From: Heliocidaris erythrogramma | Lineage: Eukaryota > Echinodermata > Echinoidea > Camarodonta > Echinometridae | Assembly (NCBI GenBank): GCA_025617745.1 | Contig: CM046864.1 | Coordinates: 3,246,616-3,310,615 of the forward strand | Length of the DNA: 64,000 nucleotides | Reading direction: 5' to 3' | Shown here: piece after piece, positions 10,169 through 21,799 of the stretch | Position numbering within the stretch: position 1 is the stretch's first letter | Layout: the number at the start of each line of letters is the position of its first letter | Notes under the pieces: generated by a model | Database searches by the model: none | Seen by the model: the letters and a program-made list of their open reading frames with translations, nothing else | What the model was told of the DNA's origin: nothing | Position numbers and translations under genes: made by a program

Positions 10169-12224
10169 TATAGCTAGAAGGTCCGATAGTTAGCGGGTCC
10201 GATAGACCGACACCCAATAGATAGAAGGTTCGATAGACCGAATGTACGAGAGGGTCCAGTAGACAGAAGGTTCTATAGACCGAATCGGCGGAGGGTCCGA
10301 TAGTCCAAAGGTTCTATAGATCGAATGACCAACGGGTCCGATACTCAGAAGGCCCGATAGATAGAAAGTTCTATAGACCGAATCGGCAAAAGGGTCCGAT
10401 AATCCGAAGATTCAGTAGGGGTCCGATAGACCGACACTAAATACATAAAAAGGGTAAAATAGTGGATAAAATGATAAGTGGGTAAAAAATAAGTGGTTAA
10501 TATGAGTGGGGGCGTTCCAACCAAAGAAAAAGCAAAAAAGGAAGAGATTGAAAAGGAAAGAAGAAAAGAAAAGAAAGGAAAAGAAGAAATCAGAAAGGAA
10601 AGAGAAGAAAACAAAACTTCAAAAACTTCGCTCACTAGCATTATTAGGGTTATTTACCAATGCCCATTATATTTTCATTATTGATATATATTAGTTATTA
10701 ATATAATCGCCATATTTATGTATATAAACCAATGCCAATTATATTAATAAGTCATATTCTTATGGAAGTTATTTTGTTTGCATCTTGAATCTCTAGCTAA
10801 TGTTATGCCATTTTGCTACTCAAAGAATGTTAGCAACATAACTGAAAGGAATCGAGCGGCAAGTTGACCTAAAGGGGCTAAAGAGATGAATTTTCAGAAA
10901 TAATGGCCTGTGACCAATAGTCTCTTCCCAATATGAGAACAGAAGATGCCGATAACATGTTACACATATTATGAGAACGGAATAACAATACGCTAGAACC
11001 TATTCTCAGGATACAAAATTCTTTTTTTTTTTCTCTCTCTCTCTCTCGTTCGCTCGCTTTGCTCGCTTGTACAATCAAGAAACTAGGCCTAGATTGTTTC
11101 TTGCAGCAAGCACCTCTTACGTCCTGCGGCAACAAAAAGCCCGAATATCATAATATTCGGGCTCTGAGGTATCCGACTATCCTCGAATTCCCCCACCCCC
11201 GCCCCCCCCCCCACAAAAAAAAAAAAAAAAAACAAAATGGTATAATTTACCCGACAGAGTCCACAGACTAAAATTTGCCACAAGGTAGTAGTAGTATAAA
11301 GTATAAAAGCTGACATCATAGCTGGTAGGAAAATATCACCTGACAGCCCTCAAAAAAAAAATGGAAACGCCCCCCTCCCAAGAAGGTGGTAGGGCCTAAC
11401 TGAAATTCATTTTTATCGGTCAGAATCTTATTGTTATCTTTTGTTACTTTGAATGAAAATGCAACTATAAAGTCTGCACCCCATAAGATTTCTTTGTTTA
11501 AAATATAACACTTGTGTTAGAAGGGGACGCTCTTTCCTCAGCTTGCTCCACTAGAAAAAATGATGGGCCTCGGGGCTTTAGTGTGACTATATAATTAGAT
11601 TTCCATGTTTAAAAAAATGGTCAGCGTTCCCCATTGCCAATACATCGGTTTAGTGGCAAAATTAACCGGGGGGCTGAGCTGCATGGGTGGACCACCCCCA
11701 CCCCACGGTGATGATGATGATGCTCTGATAAAAATACTTTTAACATGTTGGAAATGTATAAAACAAAACTTAAAAATAGGTTCCCCATTTTTTTTTTGAG
11801 GGGAGGGTGGGCCTACAGACCTAGTGCATCGGTTTATTGCAATACACATAGAAGAAGATAAGGCATTACACTTTTCCTTTTATGAGATAAAACTATTAAA
11901 AACTTATTGTATCCACTTATTTTACCTTTTTTACGTTATTGTCGGTCTATCGGACCTTCTAACTATCGGACCCCTACTGAACCTTCGGACTATCGGACCC
12001 TTTTGCCGATTCGGTCTATCGAACCTTCTGTCTATCGGACCTTCTGACTATCGGACCCCGTTGAACATTCGATCTATAGAACCTTCGGACTATCGGACCC
12101 TCCGCCGATTCGGTCTATAGAACCGTCTGTCTATTGGACCCTCTCGTACATTCGGTCTATCGAACCTTCTATCTATTGGGTGTCGGTCTATCGGACCCGC
12201 AAACTATCGGACCTTCTAGCTATA
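10169..12224. mobile_element. 2-kb DNA element with long iterated inverted ends
   Basis: The left arm 10169-10437 and right arm 11941-12224 are near-identical inverted copies, both beginning TATAGCTAGAAGGTCCGATAG. Each arm is an irregular array of short units built from GGGTCCGATAGACCGA and GAAGGTTCTATAGACCGA. Similarity continues a little inwards (AAAAGGGTAAAATAGTGGAT). The 1.5-kb interior has a purine-rich stretch (10500-10640), CT and C/A tracts (11030-11235) and no transposase. It looks like a non-autonomous DNA transposon of unrecognised type. Confidence 0.8.
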
Positions 12225-12315
12225 GGGCTGTAACCGTTCCGAAGACCATACGCTAGTTCCGAAGCCCCCGTTTTTGTCTTGCCAGCGGCACATATCTACC
12301 ACTTTTGGGAAATCG

Positions 12316-12766
12316 GGGTTTAAAGTTTGCAGTCTATTGAAGCACTCTGACTTGCAAGGTGTTGTGCTAAGGTGACAAAAGGAGGATTAGAACTCAATGA
12401 AATTTATATGAAGGGATTATCAGATTGTCCTAAAACTTGGCATACTAATTAGTCATATCCTGTTCATCATAGTACACAAGTATCAATGCAAGAACTTAGA
12501 TGTCTAAAAGTTATGGGAGATCGAAATGAGACAAGTATTCAGGGTCGTAAAAAAGAAAAGTAAATACAACAAAATCCAGAGAAGACAAAAATACCAGTTT
12601 TAGATTGTTTGGTGCCTCAAAATTTTGAGATTACTTAGAAAAAAGTATACTCTTTCAGGAAATACCCAAAACTAAAATTTGACCATGCCAACCAAAAACA
12701 CATTGATTGAGCTCTAACTGAAAATCACCCAGTGCGACTCTTTGGTGATTTTGTGGTGCCTGGTCA
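12316..12766. repeat. Dispersed repeat R1, copy 2
   Basis: Second copy of the block at 6158-6626, same orientation, differing by scattered substitutions and a roughly 20-bp deletion. Confidence 0.8.
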
Positions 12767-12999
12767 CAATTTATTCCCTATACCAGAGTCAAGAGATGCA
12801 TGAACGTAGGAACGTATGTAGGGATCCGGAGTACATTTTCTTGTTCAAAGTTTTTAAAGAGTACGTAGTCACTAGTCATCTAACTGGCAATTTAGTGCAG
12901 ATGGTTTGACATATTTTTTAGGGTGAGCTTTCACAGATAGAGATAATATCAGGCGTTCTTCTAACAACAATGACAATTCATATAGTTTGTTGAGTAAAT

Positions 13000-14150
13000 T
13001 ATTACTGTTGGCATGGTTGGTATACAAGACTGTTTGATCCTAGAGCTCGTTTTTTATGACTATGCTTATCCCCAGTATTGTCTGAATCTGGTTCATTCTC
13101 TGTTTCTGTATCAGTATCCTCCCATGATGAGATTCCATTTTAAATCCTGCACTGTTGTGGGTACTCTGGTTCAGTCAAAGGCCACAGGCACCCTGTCTGC
13201 TGACAGATGCACATCGACGGACAAGGTGGCGGCTTCTTTTTCCAGGCCACTAATCAGGTTTTCTGTGAATAGTCTCACTGAATATTTCGTTCCATCTGTA
13301 TTTTCTGCAACCAAGTGCATATTTGGTTGGTTCTTTTTTCTGCAATCATTGCAATTTTTTCACCTAAATCGATTCCCTCATCTGGTTTTTCTGTTGCTTG
13401 GTTGTTAGTGTCTTCATTTGTTTCTTGCACATCTTCATTCACTTGCTGTATACACCTTCTCCTCTTTTCATATCTAGTTTTCCTCCGTGTGCACCTTCTT
13501 CTCCACCATGTGCATGTATTTCAATATTCACCAGATTAGCCATGTCCCTAATTCCTGGATTTGGTTCCTACCCCCAGTCTCATAGTCTTCTGTGAGTCTT
13601 CAACTCTACGTCTTCTATCAGTAGCTCTTCGTTGATGATGGACTGCTGTCTAACTTTGGGGACATCAATTTTGTTTTCTGGAACATTATGTATCATGAGA
13701 GTCTTGCTCCATCTTTCTCTATCAGCATTCTCTTCACTTTTTTGCGATATGCTTTGACCACTTCACAGAGGAGTATTGGCATTTCAACATTAGATGACTG
13801 TTCTGCATATAGTTTCATGGCACACTGGGCTTCGGTATTCTATCCTCGATCGAGTAACTTTCAAGTCATTTGCATTTCGTTGACCCTGGACTCCACAGAC
13901 AAAATAGCAATTTCCAGTTTCTGTGTGTCTAACTTTTCCCCTCTGTCTGTTTCGTGGTCATCTTTTTCGTTGGTGTTTTGCAGTAATGTTTCAGTCTTTA
14001 CTTATGCACTTTGCACAAATCAAATGTACTTTGTCGCAATTATTTCCTATCTCCATAAAACAGTGCCTCTGAAAAGTACGAACATTTCCTGCAGTTCCAC
14101 TTGATAAATAAATCACATCCAACAAGAGCAGATACAGGTGTTTATATGAG
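13000..14150 (-). pseudogene. Decayed coding-like region, unrecognised
   Basis: On the minus strand, stretches such as KLEIAILSVESRVNEMQM and VKAYRKKVKRMLIEKDGARLS read like a charged coiled-coil protein interrupted by many stops and frame changes. Plus-strand frames here are their complement. It could be the ORF1 of an old LINE. I do not recognise a family. Confidence 0.25.
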
Positions 14151-14284
14151 CTAAAGTTCAGATTTGAAAACATGTGACCGTGCTTTTGAGCTTTGGTTGT
14201 TTAGATATTTTCTTCTCATGTGAAGATCTATTAGATTTTAGCTTTGGTTTAACCTCTTTGCACCGACTGCTTACGGTTTGGCTC

Positions 14285-14752
14285 CCCCTGACACACTTAA
14301 ATATAACTCGATAAATTTTTTTAAAATTTCGTTTGTTAAAAACATGATGAATTCCCTTACCAACATTTTGATTTTGATATTTTTTAACATATGATCATGT
14401 TTTCGTACAAAAATCAATTTTATTGCAGCTGGTGGTAGAAAAAAGTGGCACTTTGCGTTTTATAATGCAATGCAGTGTTTACCCGTGTATATTCTTTTTC
14501 AATTCTTTTCATCTTTTGTTCATGTGCACGGCTCATAAAGTGTCATTCAAACTCATGAGACCGCATAGAAAATCAAGATTTTAAATGCAGGGGGAACCAT
14601 AATTTAATCATAAAAAATATACTGAACTGTTCACAAATAAGCAGTCAAATGTTGGTAAGGAAATTCTGCATAGGCCCTCCTTTTATTTTTTTAAATAAAC
14701 AAATTTCATGTAGTATCTATCGAGTTATATTGAAAAGTTTAAGGGGAAAATA
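14285..14752. mobile_element. Possible foldback element
   Basis: AATATAACTCGATAAAT and TTCCCTTACCAACATTT in the left arm (14300-14385) recur inverted at about 14650-14735. Arms are diverged and the interior is AT-rich. No coding sequence. Confidence 0.45.
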
Positions 14753-14944
14753 CACTCCCAATAAACATTACAGCGACTTGTGAGAAGAGACTAGTCGATG
14801 CACCCGTTTGCGCGGAAACCGAGCTACTCGGCGTTGATATAAATATGTAGGTTGCCCGTATTCCCGTATTTCGGCAAGATACTACCTACCTCATAACAAT
14901 CTTCCCAAATCATCTTGTGCCTCTTTTGACAATTCATCCCAGCT

Positions 14945-15216
14945 AAAATTAATAATATAATAATAATAATAATAACAATAGCTACATTTATATCCCAGAG
15001 GATGCTCAAGGCGCCTACAAAGGAGTATTATTATTAAGGCGATAAAAGCATTCAAGGAATAAATTCCTACCAGGTACCCATTTACTACACCTGGGTGGAG
15101 AGTGGCAAATGTAGGTTAATGTCTTGCCAAAGGACATTAGCGCCGCGGCGGGACTCGAACCACGAACCATGACATCCACAGTCCGGTGACGTATCCACTA
15201 GACCACGACCCCTTTA
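14945..15216 (-). repeat. tRNA-derived SINE, copy A1
   Basis: Head at the right: TCGTGGTCTAGTGGATACG (Pol III A box) and GGTTCGTGGTTCGAGTCCCG (B box). The body includes CACCCAGGTGTAGTAAATGG, the 3' end AGGCGCCTTGAGCATCC, and a TAA-rich tail at 14950-14975. Confidence 0.8.
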
Positions 15217-15730
15217 ATAATAAATACACAACATTGCAGAGCGGCCCTTCGATGTTAAAGAAGGCCTAAAAACGAAATTCTGAGAAAAATGGCTTTAAAG
15301 TTCAATCTTATGAGGGGTTTTAATGGAGGGAAATAATTTTAAGAATTAATGCCACATTACAAATTGATAATAAGCAATTTGTCCATATTTCGTGACCCCA
15401 CTTTAAACATATGACATTTTGTGTGTAGATAGTCTGTTTTACCCCATTAAGCTCGACACTCGCTATACTTCCCTTTTGGTGGTAAAACATCTCTGAGATA
15501 GACTCTTTTACCATCAACATGAACACCAAACGCACTCGGTTATTAAGAAGAGTGTTTAGTTTTCCTACTTTTCTATTGCTGAATAGGTTGTTTCATTTAT
15601 CCTTTTTTTATTCTTCATACTTCAGTGCATTGATATATGTTTTATGTAAATAATGAGATACACGGATACCCTAAATTTGGTGGTAAAACCGTCTAACTTT
15701 TAAAACAGACTCCTTAACCATCAAAGCAGT

Positions 15731-15960
15731 AGTAGGATAATTACCCAAGTCTTTTAAGTAAAGGGTCTACACCGCCTATGTGTAATAATACTACATAATA
15801 ATACATAACATTTATATATTGCGCTTAATACAATGTTTCTAAGCGCTGTAGTATTATTACCCTGGCTTTAGCCCAGCTGCCCAGCTGCCCTATATTTCGC
15901 TTAATACAATGTTTCTAAGCGCCGTAGTATTATTATTTTACAATCAAAGAACACTGGTAG
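15731..15960. repeat. Local duplication with SINE tail pieces
   Basis: CAGTAGTAGGATAATTACCC to ATGTGTAATAATACTACATA at 15727-15800 recurs at 15993-16073. Two copies of a SINE 3'-end piece, GCGCTTAGAAACATTGTATT on the minus strand, lie at 15820-15930. The first copy is the empty counterpart of the element inserted at 16076. Confidence 0.7.
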
Positions 15961-16477
15961 GAATGGGTTAACTATAACTGATACTGATTTACCATCAAAA
16001 CAGTAGTAGGATAATCACCTAAGTCTTTTAAGTTAAGGGTCTACACCGTCTATGTGTAATAATACTACATAATAACCCTGATAGCAGAAAGTGTTAAAAA
16101 ATGACGTGATATTTACGTCGTGGTTTTCGTCTTTTTTACGTCCTGTAATTACGTCAATGAGACGACAACTTGCACCAACGCAAGACGTCAAGAGGACGTC
16201 TTATTTTGACGTCATCTCTACGTCTTCATTCCTCTTCCCTGATAGCAGAAAGTGTTAAAAATGACGTGATATTTACGTCGTGGTTTTCGTCTTTTTTACG
16301 TCCTGTAATTACGTCAATAAGACGACAACTTGCACCAACGCAAGACGTCAAGAGGACGTCTTATTTTGACGTAATCTCTACGTCTTGTACACTGTAAAAA
16401 CTAAAGTGCTACTTTTAGGGGCATGTATAGTGACTGCACCTGAAATGCTGGTTATAGCACTTGTAGTGTGCTAATTT

Positions 16478-16552
16478 ACCAGCGTGGCGAGCCTCGAACC
16501 AGGTTCCGCTGATTGAGAGGCGCTGACGTTACCGATGGACTAACGAATGCTT
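16478..16552 (-). repeat. tRNA-like module (left arm)
   Basis: Minus strand reads CGTTAGTCCATCGGTAACG (A-box-like) then CCTGGTTCGAGGCTCGCC (B box). It does not fold cleanly as a functional tRNA by eye. Confidence 0.55.
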
Positions 16553-16649
16553 CTTGCAATCCGGTTTAGTCATGGGAGTCAAGTAGATAACATGAACTAT
16601 GTGGTGTCGTAAATTCACTATGTAACAATATGATCTGCTCTAAATCGTA

Positions 16650-16718
16650 CAATGTGAGTTAGTCTAGCGGTAATGCCAGCAATTCTCGATCAGCGGACCC
16701 TGGTTCGAAGCTCGCCCA
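16650..16718 (+). repeat. tRNA-like module (right arm)
   Basis: GAGTTAGTCTAGCGGTAATG (A-box-like) then CCCTGGTTCGAAGCTCGCC (B box). Inverted partner of 16478-16552. Confidence 0.55.
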
Positions 16719-17029
16719 AATCATTTTTTTTAATGAATGTTCAGCAGTTTATAAGGAGCCGGTCCAGCTCCCGTGAAAGTGCTGAAATAGCACGCTGTGT
16801 GCATTCAATAGCACTCTGAGTGCAGTCCCTATGCATGCCCTCAAAAAGTGCTATATACAGCACTTCAGTTTTTACAGTGTACAGATGCGGTCAAAATAAG
16901 ACGTCCTCTTGAAGTCTTGCGTTGGTGCAAGTTGTCGTCTTATTGACGTAATTACAGGACGTAAAAAAGACGAAAACCACGACGTAAATATCACGTAAAT
17001 TTTACCACTTTCTGCTATCAGGGAATACA

Positions 17030-17290
17030 TAACATTTATATATTGCGCTTAATACAATTTTTCTAAGCGCCGTAGTATTATTACCCTGGCTTTAGCCCAG
17101 CTGCCCTATAAGGCGCTGAAAGCATTCAAAGAATAAATTTCTACCAGGTACCCATTTACTACACCTGGGTGGAGAGTGGCAAATGTAGATTAATGTCTTG
17201 CCAAAGGACATTAGTGCCGGGACGGGACTCGAACCGCGAACCATGAGATCTACAGTCCGGTGACGTATCCACTGGACCACGACACCTAAG
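17030..17290 (-). repeat. tRNA-derived SINE, copy A2
   Basis: Same family as 14945-15216. A box GTGGTCCAGTGGATACG and B box CGCGGTTCGAGTCCCG on the minus strand, tail to the left with GCGCTTAGAAA and TATATAAATG. Confidence 0.8.
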
Positions 17291-17614
17291 ATAGCTTATT
17301 TTACAATCAAAGAGCACGGGTGGGAATGGGTTAAATGAGACTGATTTACCATCAAAACCAGAACAAAATTCGAAAAAGTTGACTAAGGTAGCCTACGCTA
17401 TTTCAATAATGAAGCATTGTGGGAATATATGGATAGCACCAATGGAAAGAGCGCCCTCAAATTACCCAATAAGTTATATTAAAAAGTCAAATTTTTTAGT
17501 TAGACCTGTTTACCATCTGAGGGCCGAGAGGATTATGCATTTTACCACACCTTGGAGAACTTGCAAATACATTGTAGTAGTATAACCTTTCTAAATATGA
17601 TATACAGTCTTATG

Positions 17615-17745
17615 GGGTTTTGCTAAACAGTCGGGTAACGTCGCGTCGCGTTGGTAGAAATTTTCGAACATTTTTCAGGAAGGTGTCTTCAAGGGGACAA
17701 ATTGAAAAAGAGTCCATCTCAGTATGATTTTTCCCGTTTTCAGGC
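17615..17745. mobile_element. Small MITE with GGCTTTTGCTAAAC end, copy 1
   Basis: About 130 bp almost identical, in inverted orientation, to 20196-20332, including AACGTCGCGTCGCGTTGG. Its right terminus has decayed. Confidence 0.75.
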
Positions 17746-17749
17746 TAAA

Positions 17750-18530
17750 AACGACAAACAAGGGAATAAAGAAAACAATGGAAGGATAATGCAAAGAAAA
17801 ACATGAACTATAAAGAGAGAATAGAAGGGTAGGAGGGATGGAAGAAAATATGATGAAAGGAAACAAAGAATACAACAAAAGGAAAGTTGGAAAGTAAAAA
17901 TAAGTGGATAAAAACAAAGAATAACATAAAGAAAGATAGAGACATAAATGATAGAAGGATAAAGATATTAAGAGTAACATAAGGAAAGATAGAAGAGAAG
18001 ATGATAATTTGAATAAAGGAATAACATAACGAAAGAAAAGATGAAAGGAAAACAAAATGATAGGATAAAAGCAAAGAATGTTTTAAGGGAAGTAAGTAAA
18101 GATGGGAAGCAGAAAATGATTTTAAAAAGAATAATATGAAAGACAGAGAGAGAAATGATAGAAGGATAAAGATTAACGTGAGGAAGGTGGGGGAGAAAAT
18201 GATAACAGGAAACAAAGAATATCATAACGAGAGGAAGGATGGAAAGATAATTGATAGAAGGATAAAAGCAAGAAATGACAAAGCGAGAAATGATAAAAAG
18301 ATAAATATAAACATGAAGAAAGGTGGAAGAGAAGATGATAAAAGGGAACAAAGAATAACAAAGTGAAGATGGAAAGCAATAAAAAAAGAGGATAAAAAGA
18401 ATAAATATAAACAGTAACATTATGAAAGATGGAAAACAAAATGATAAAAGCAATAAAAGAATAACGTAATGAAAGGAAAGGTGGAAAGAAAAATTAATAA
18501 AAGGATTAAAAATAACTGAATTAGTAATTA
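17750..18530. repeat. Purine-biased degenerate tandem tract
   Basis: Degenerate repetition of GGAAAGATGG, AAAATGATAAAAGG and AATAACATAA words, strongly A+G biased on the plus strand. Long minus-strand open frames here are compositional artefacts. It resumes at 19095-19330. Confidence 0.75.
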
Positions 18531-18547
18531 CGCGATGCGTAATATAT

Positions 18548-19094
18548 GTCCCCGCCAGAAGTGTAGATCTGTGGAATGGCTGTTAATTTATGTAATTTCT
18601 GATAGAACCTTGAAGCTAAATGTGAGAAATGAATTATCAAATTAATGTTTTATGATTATAAATGCATTTTCTATTGATTTTGAATAAATTACAATAAATT
18701 TGCATAATTAATGAATTTCAAAATTCTGTGTAGAGGTTTGACAGCCCCTACCCAGCCCTATCAGATAAAACAATCAGATTCAAAATAGATAATTCCTTTT
18801 ATCTGTTCAAAATAGAGGAGAAGTAGCATTTTTGGTCGATTTTGAATAAATTTGCATAAATTTGCATAATTGATGAATTTCATGACTTTGTGTAGAAGTT
18901 TGGAAGCCCCCACTCAGCCCTATCAGATAAAACAATCAGAATCAAAATCGGCCAAGAAATGACGGAGAAGTAGCATTTTCTAACTTTTTGAGCACACACG
19001 GACGGACGGACGGAGGGACGGACGGACACACACACACGCACACACGAACGGAGTTCGTTTCATAGTCCCCTCGCGAACTTCGTTCGGCGGGGAC
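18548..19094. mobile_element. Element with GTCCCCGCC/GGCGGGGAC ends
   Basis: Inserted in the purine tract. GTCCCCGCC at the left and CGTTCGGCGGGGAC at the right. It contains two diverged copies of a roughly 170-bp unit (AGCCCTATCAGATAAAACAA) and a GGAC/AC simple-repeat run at 18998-19045. A degraded relative of the unit is at 19335-19460. Confidence 0.65.
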
Positions 19095-19474
19095 AAAAAA
19101 GAATAACACTACGAAAGATAGACTAAGGAATGATAGATGGATGAATATAAAGAGTAACATAAAAGATGGAAGAACAGATAAAAGGAATCACAGAATAACA
19201 TAACGAAAGTAAAGATGGAAAGCAAAAAAAAAGTATCATTGGGAAAGAGGGAAGACAAGATGATACAAGGGATCAAATAATAACATAATGAAAGGAAAGG
19301 TGGAAAGAAAAAAATTATAGGATAAAAAAAATTGCAGAAATCATCATAATTAATGTTTGAGACAGAGTTCCAAAATCCTGTGTAGAATTTCTATGTATAT
19401 CACTTAGCTCTACTGGATAAAACAAACAAAATTTAAAGAAATGAAATGAAGGAGAAAAGGCTTTTTTTGCGGGG

Positions 19475-20190
19475 GGGGGGGGGATTTTGTACTAAAAAAT
19501 TATCATAGTTAATATAAAGCAAACAAAATCAGATGAAAAAGATGAATCAGATGACAAAGATATGATAGAAGGATAAAGATTTAGAAATAGAGCTACATCC
19601 GCACACTGATTGGACGCTCATCATTCAACAAAACAAAATACAAAACAAGAAAAAGAATACAAAGAAAGTTTTCTTTTTGTCTATAATTGTTTAACATTAT
19701 AACTCTTGTTAAATACCTCAGGATAAAATATGAAGATACATAAGCAGCTTGTGGCACACAGGCAAGAGAGACAAGTATGGCAGTAACTAGTTTTGGTAAC
19801 TTCCTAATACACATATTGTACATCGACTGGACTCGACTCGGCTACTTCATGGACTGCAGAATAAGTTCAATATTGAAGGAAATGTTGGAGTTGTCACTGC
19901 CACAAAACTTACAGGGGAAACAATTGAAGCAACTGAGTTGAAGCATGAAAATCAGAGAAGCAGAATGGTACGAGTTTAAAAACAAGTCAAACAAAAAAGA
20001 AAGTTATGAATGTCTGAAAGTTAAGATTACCAATGTAGGGAATATCCTCTTGACATCGTCACACATGGTGAATCCCACCATCTGGTGTGTATAAATGCAC
20101 ACACACACGCATACATATATATATGAATAAAATAGGCCAATACTTTCTTGACCATTGATTTACTTGATATATCTAACCAAGACAGCCTGT
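19475..20190. other. No gene recognised
   Basis: A G run at about 19470-19482 and short AC and AT runs at 20096-20122. I see no coding or RNA signal. Confidence 0.4.
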
Positions 20191-20195
20191 CATGT

Positions 20196-20332
20196 TGGGC
20201 TTTTGCTAAACGGGAAAAATCATACTGAGATGGACTCTTTTTCAATTTGTCCCCTTGAAGACACCTTCCTGAAAAATGTTCGAAAATTTCTACCAACGCG
20301 ACGCGACGTTACCCGACTGTTTAGCAAAAGCC
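20196..20332. mobile_element. Small MITE with GGCTTTTGCTAAAC ends, copy 2
   Basis: Intact copy: GGGCTTTTGCTAAACGGG at the left and CCCGACTGTTTAGCAAAAGCC-type end at the right. Inverted relative to 17615-17745. Confidence 0.8.
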
Positions 20333-20944
20333 GTCTTATGTCACAAATGTTCCAACATTGCCTAGAGAAAGATCGAGCGGCAAATTTATTCCTGATATTG
20401 ATCGTAGGCCTACTGGAAATCTCGAAATGTTTCTTGTCAAAGTCTTCTTTTGATTTTATACGTCAGATTTCTCTGTAGAAAACAACAATATGTGTCCTGA
20501 ATGAAGTAATTTCACACTTACAGAAACATGATTACACACAACGAAATTTCATTCATAGTTCAAATTGAGTTAATTTCGACCATAATTTCTACGTAATCGA
20601 GTGGTTGACACTTGGCGCTCATTTATTACAGTCGACGAAGTTTTTGATATTATCTCTTCAATTACATGTATTAATGCTGTGGCCAAGAAGAGTGTGCCGA
20701 TCCGGCTTCAGCCTCAGATCGTGTCTCCCTTGGTTCCAGTAATTATGTTTATGACTCTACAAGTGTTGAAATAATCAACACTGAATCCAATCCATCTGAA
20801 ATGGACTGTACTAATGAAAATGTTCATGTAATTTCAAATGCTAACAAAAGTCACCCAAATAGCGATAATTTCCCTCCTTAAGAGTAATGCTGTGATAACT
20901 GAACATAATATTGCACTGGTAGTCCCTCTTTATCAAACTCTATC

Positions 20945-21797
20945 TTGTCTAGGAATTCATCTATACAAGATGACTTAAAATCAATAGTTCCAACAAATTC
21001 TGAGGGAAAGATAAGTTTTTCTGACATTACCTGTAAATTTTCCAGATCTTCCGCTAAATCTGGAATAATCATTGCACACCTCAATGTTAGGACTGTATAT
21101 CCAAAACCTACATCAAGTGAAAGTCCTAATAAATGAATATAATTTCGATGTTTTGGGACTAAATGAGACTCGTTCATGTGATACGACTGATGACAAACAA
21201 ATAAGTATTAATGATTATGTGGTATACAGGAAAGATAGAAATAGACAGGGTGGAGGCGTACTTGCATATATAAATGAAAAACGCCTCAAACATGTCTTAA
21301 GACCTGATTTGATGTCAGAAGACACTGAAATGATAGCTGTTGAAGTGAGGCAACCTAACTCTGTTGCAGTAATTATACTGGCTTGGTATCGACCACCTGG
21401 CTCCAGTATGCATTTGTTTGATACTATTGAATACGTTGTATCCAAGTTGGATTATGAATCTAAGGATATCATTCTTATAGGGGACCTAAATTGTGATTTA
21501 TTGGCCTCTCCCCTCAGCTGCTACTCGAAAAGACTATTGAGCTATCAAATTGTTATTCATTAAGTAAAGTAATCGATACACTCACAAGAATTGATCATGT
21601 CACAAACTCTCACTGACGTTATTTTTACTTCCAATATTTTTAAGATAGCAGAGAGTGGCGTTATCCACACAGGGATTAGTGACCATTCGCTTGTTTTTGC
21701 CTTCTTTGGTAAAAGGCGTTCTAATAAAAGTCATCATACGTATAAAGTGTACAGAAACTAAAAGTTTTAGGGACCACGCTCTTCGTAAAGAAGTAGC
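20945..21797 (+). pseudogene. LINE endonuclease domain (plus strand)
   Basis: IIIAHLNVR, then after a frameshift near 21115 VLGLNETRSCDT, RQGGGVLAYI, LAWYRPPGS and IGDLNCDLL. A further frameshift leads to TDVIFTSNIFKIAESG and TGISDHSLVFAFFGKRR. All core EEP motifs (Asn, Glu, Asp-x-Asn, Ser-Asp-His) are visible across three frames. The frame is cut at 21798 by the foldback element. Confidence 0.8.
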
Positions 21798-21799
21798 TA

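Larger units (their letters stand above)
16390..16879. mobile_element. Nested MITE with CACTGTAAAAACT ends and tRNA-like arms
   Basis: Ends CACTGTAAAAACT and AGTTTTTACAGTG flanked by TA on both sides. Subterminal AAGTGCT and GCATGCCC/GGGGCATG motifs are also inverted. It holds two tRNA-like modules in opposite orientation. No coding sequence. Related ends occur at 27735 and 29913. Confidence 0.8.
16076..17023. mobile_element. MITE with CCCTGATAGCAG ends, left arm duplicated
   Basis: Two direct copies of an approximately 160-bp arm (16076-16236, 16237-16387) face one inverted arm (16882-17023). All carry ACGTCGTGGTTTTCGTC and CTTGCACCAACGCAAGACG. A second element is nested at 16390-16879. The paralogous sequence at 15791-15810 lacks the insertion, giving an empty site. 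Confidence 0.85.

Noticed and set aside
13013..14104. Plus-strand frames of 60-138 codons
   Set aside because: They mirror a charged, decayed minus-strand coding pattern and have no recognisable motif.
15150..15216. Functional tRNA gene
   Set aside because: A and B boxes are present, but the body and tail are those of a SINE, and a near copy is at 17220-17290.
17675..18453. Long overlapping minus-strand frames rich in Phe, Ser and Leu
   Set aside because: They are the complement of the purine-biased tract and have no domain or codon structure.
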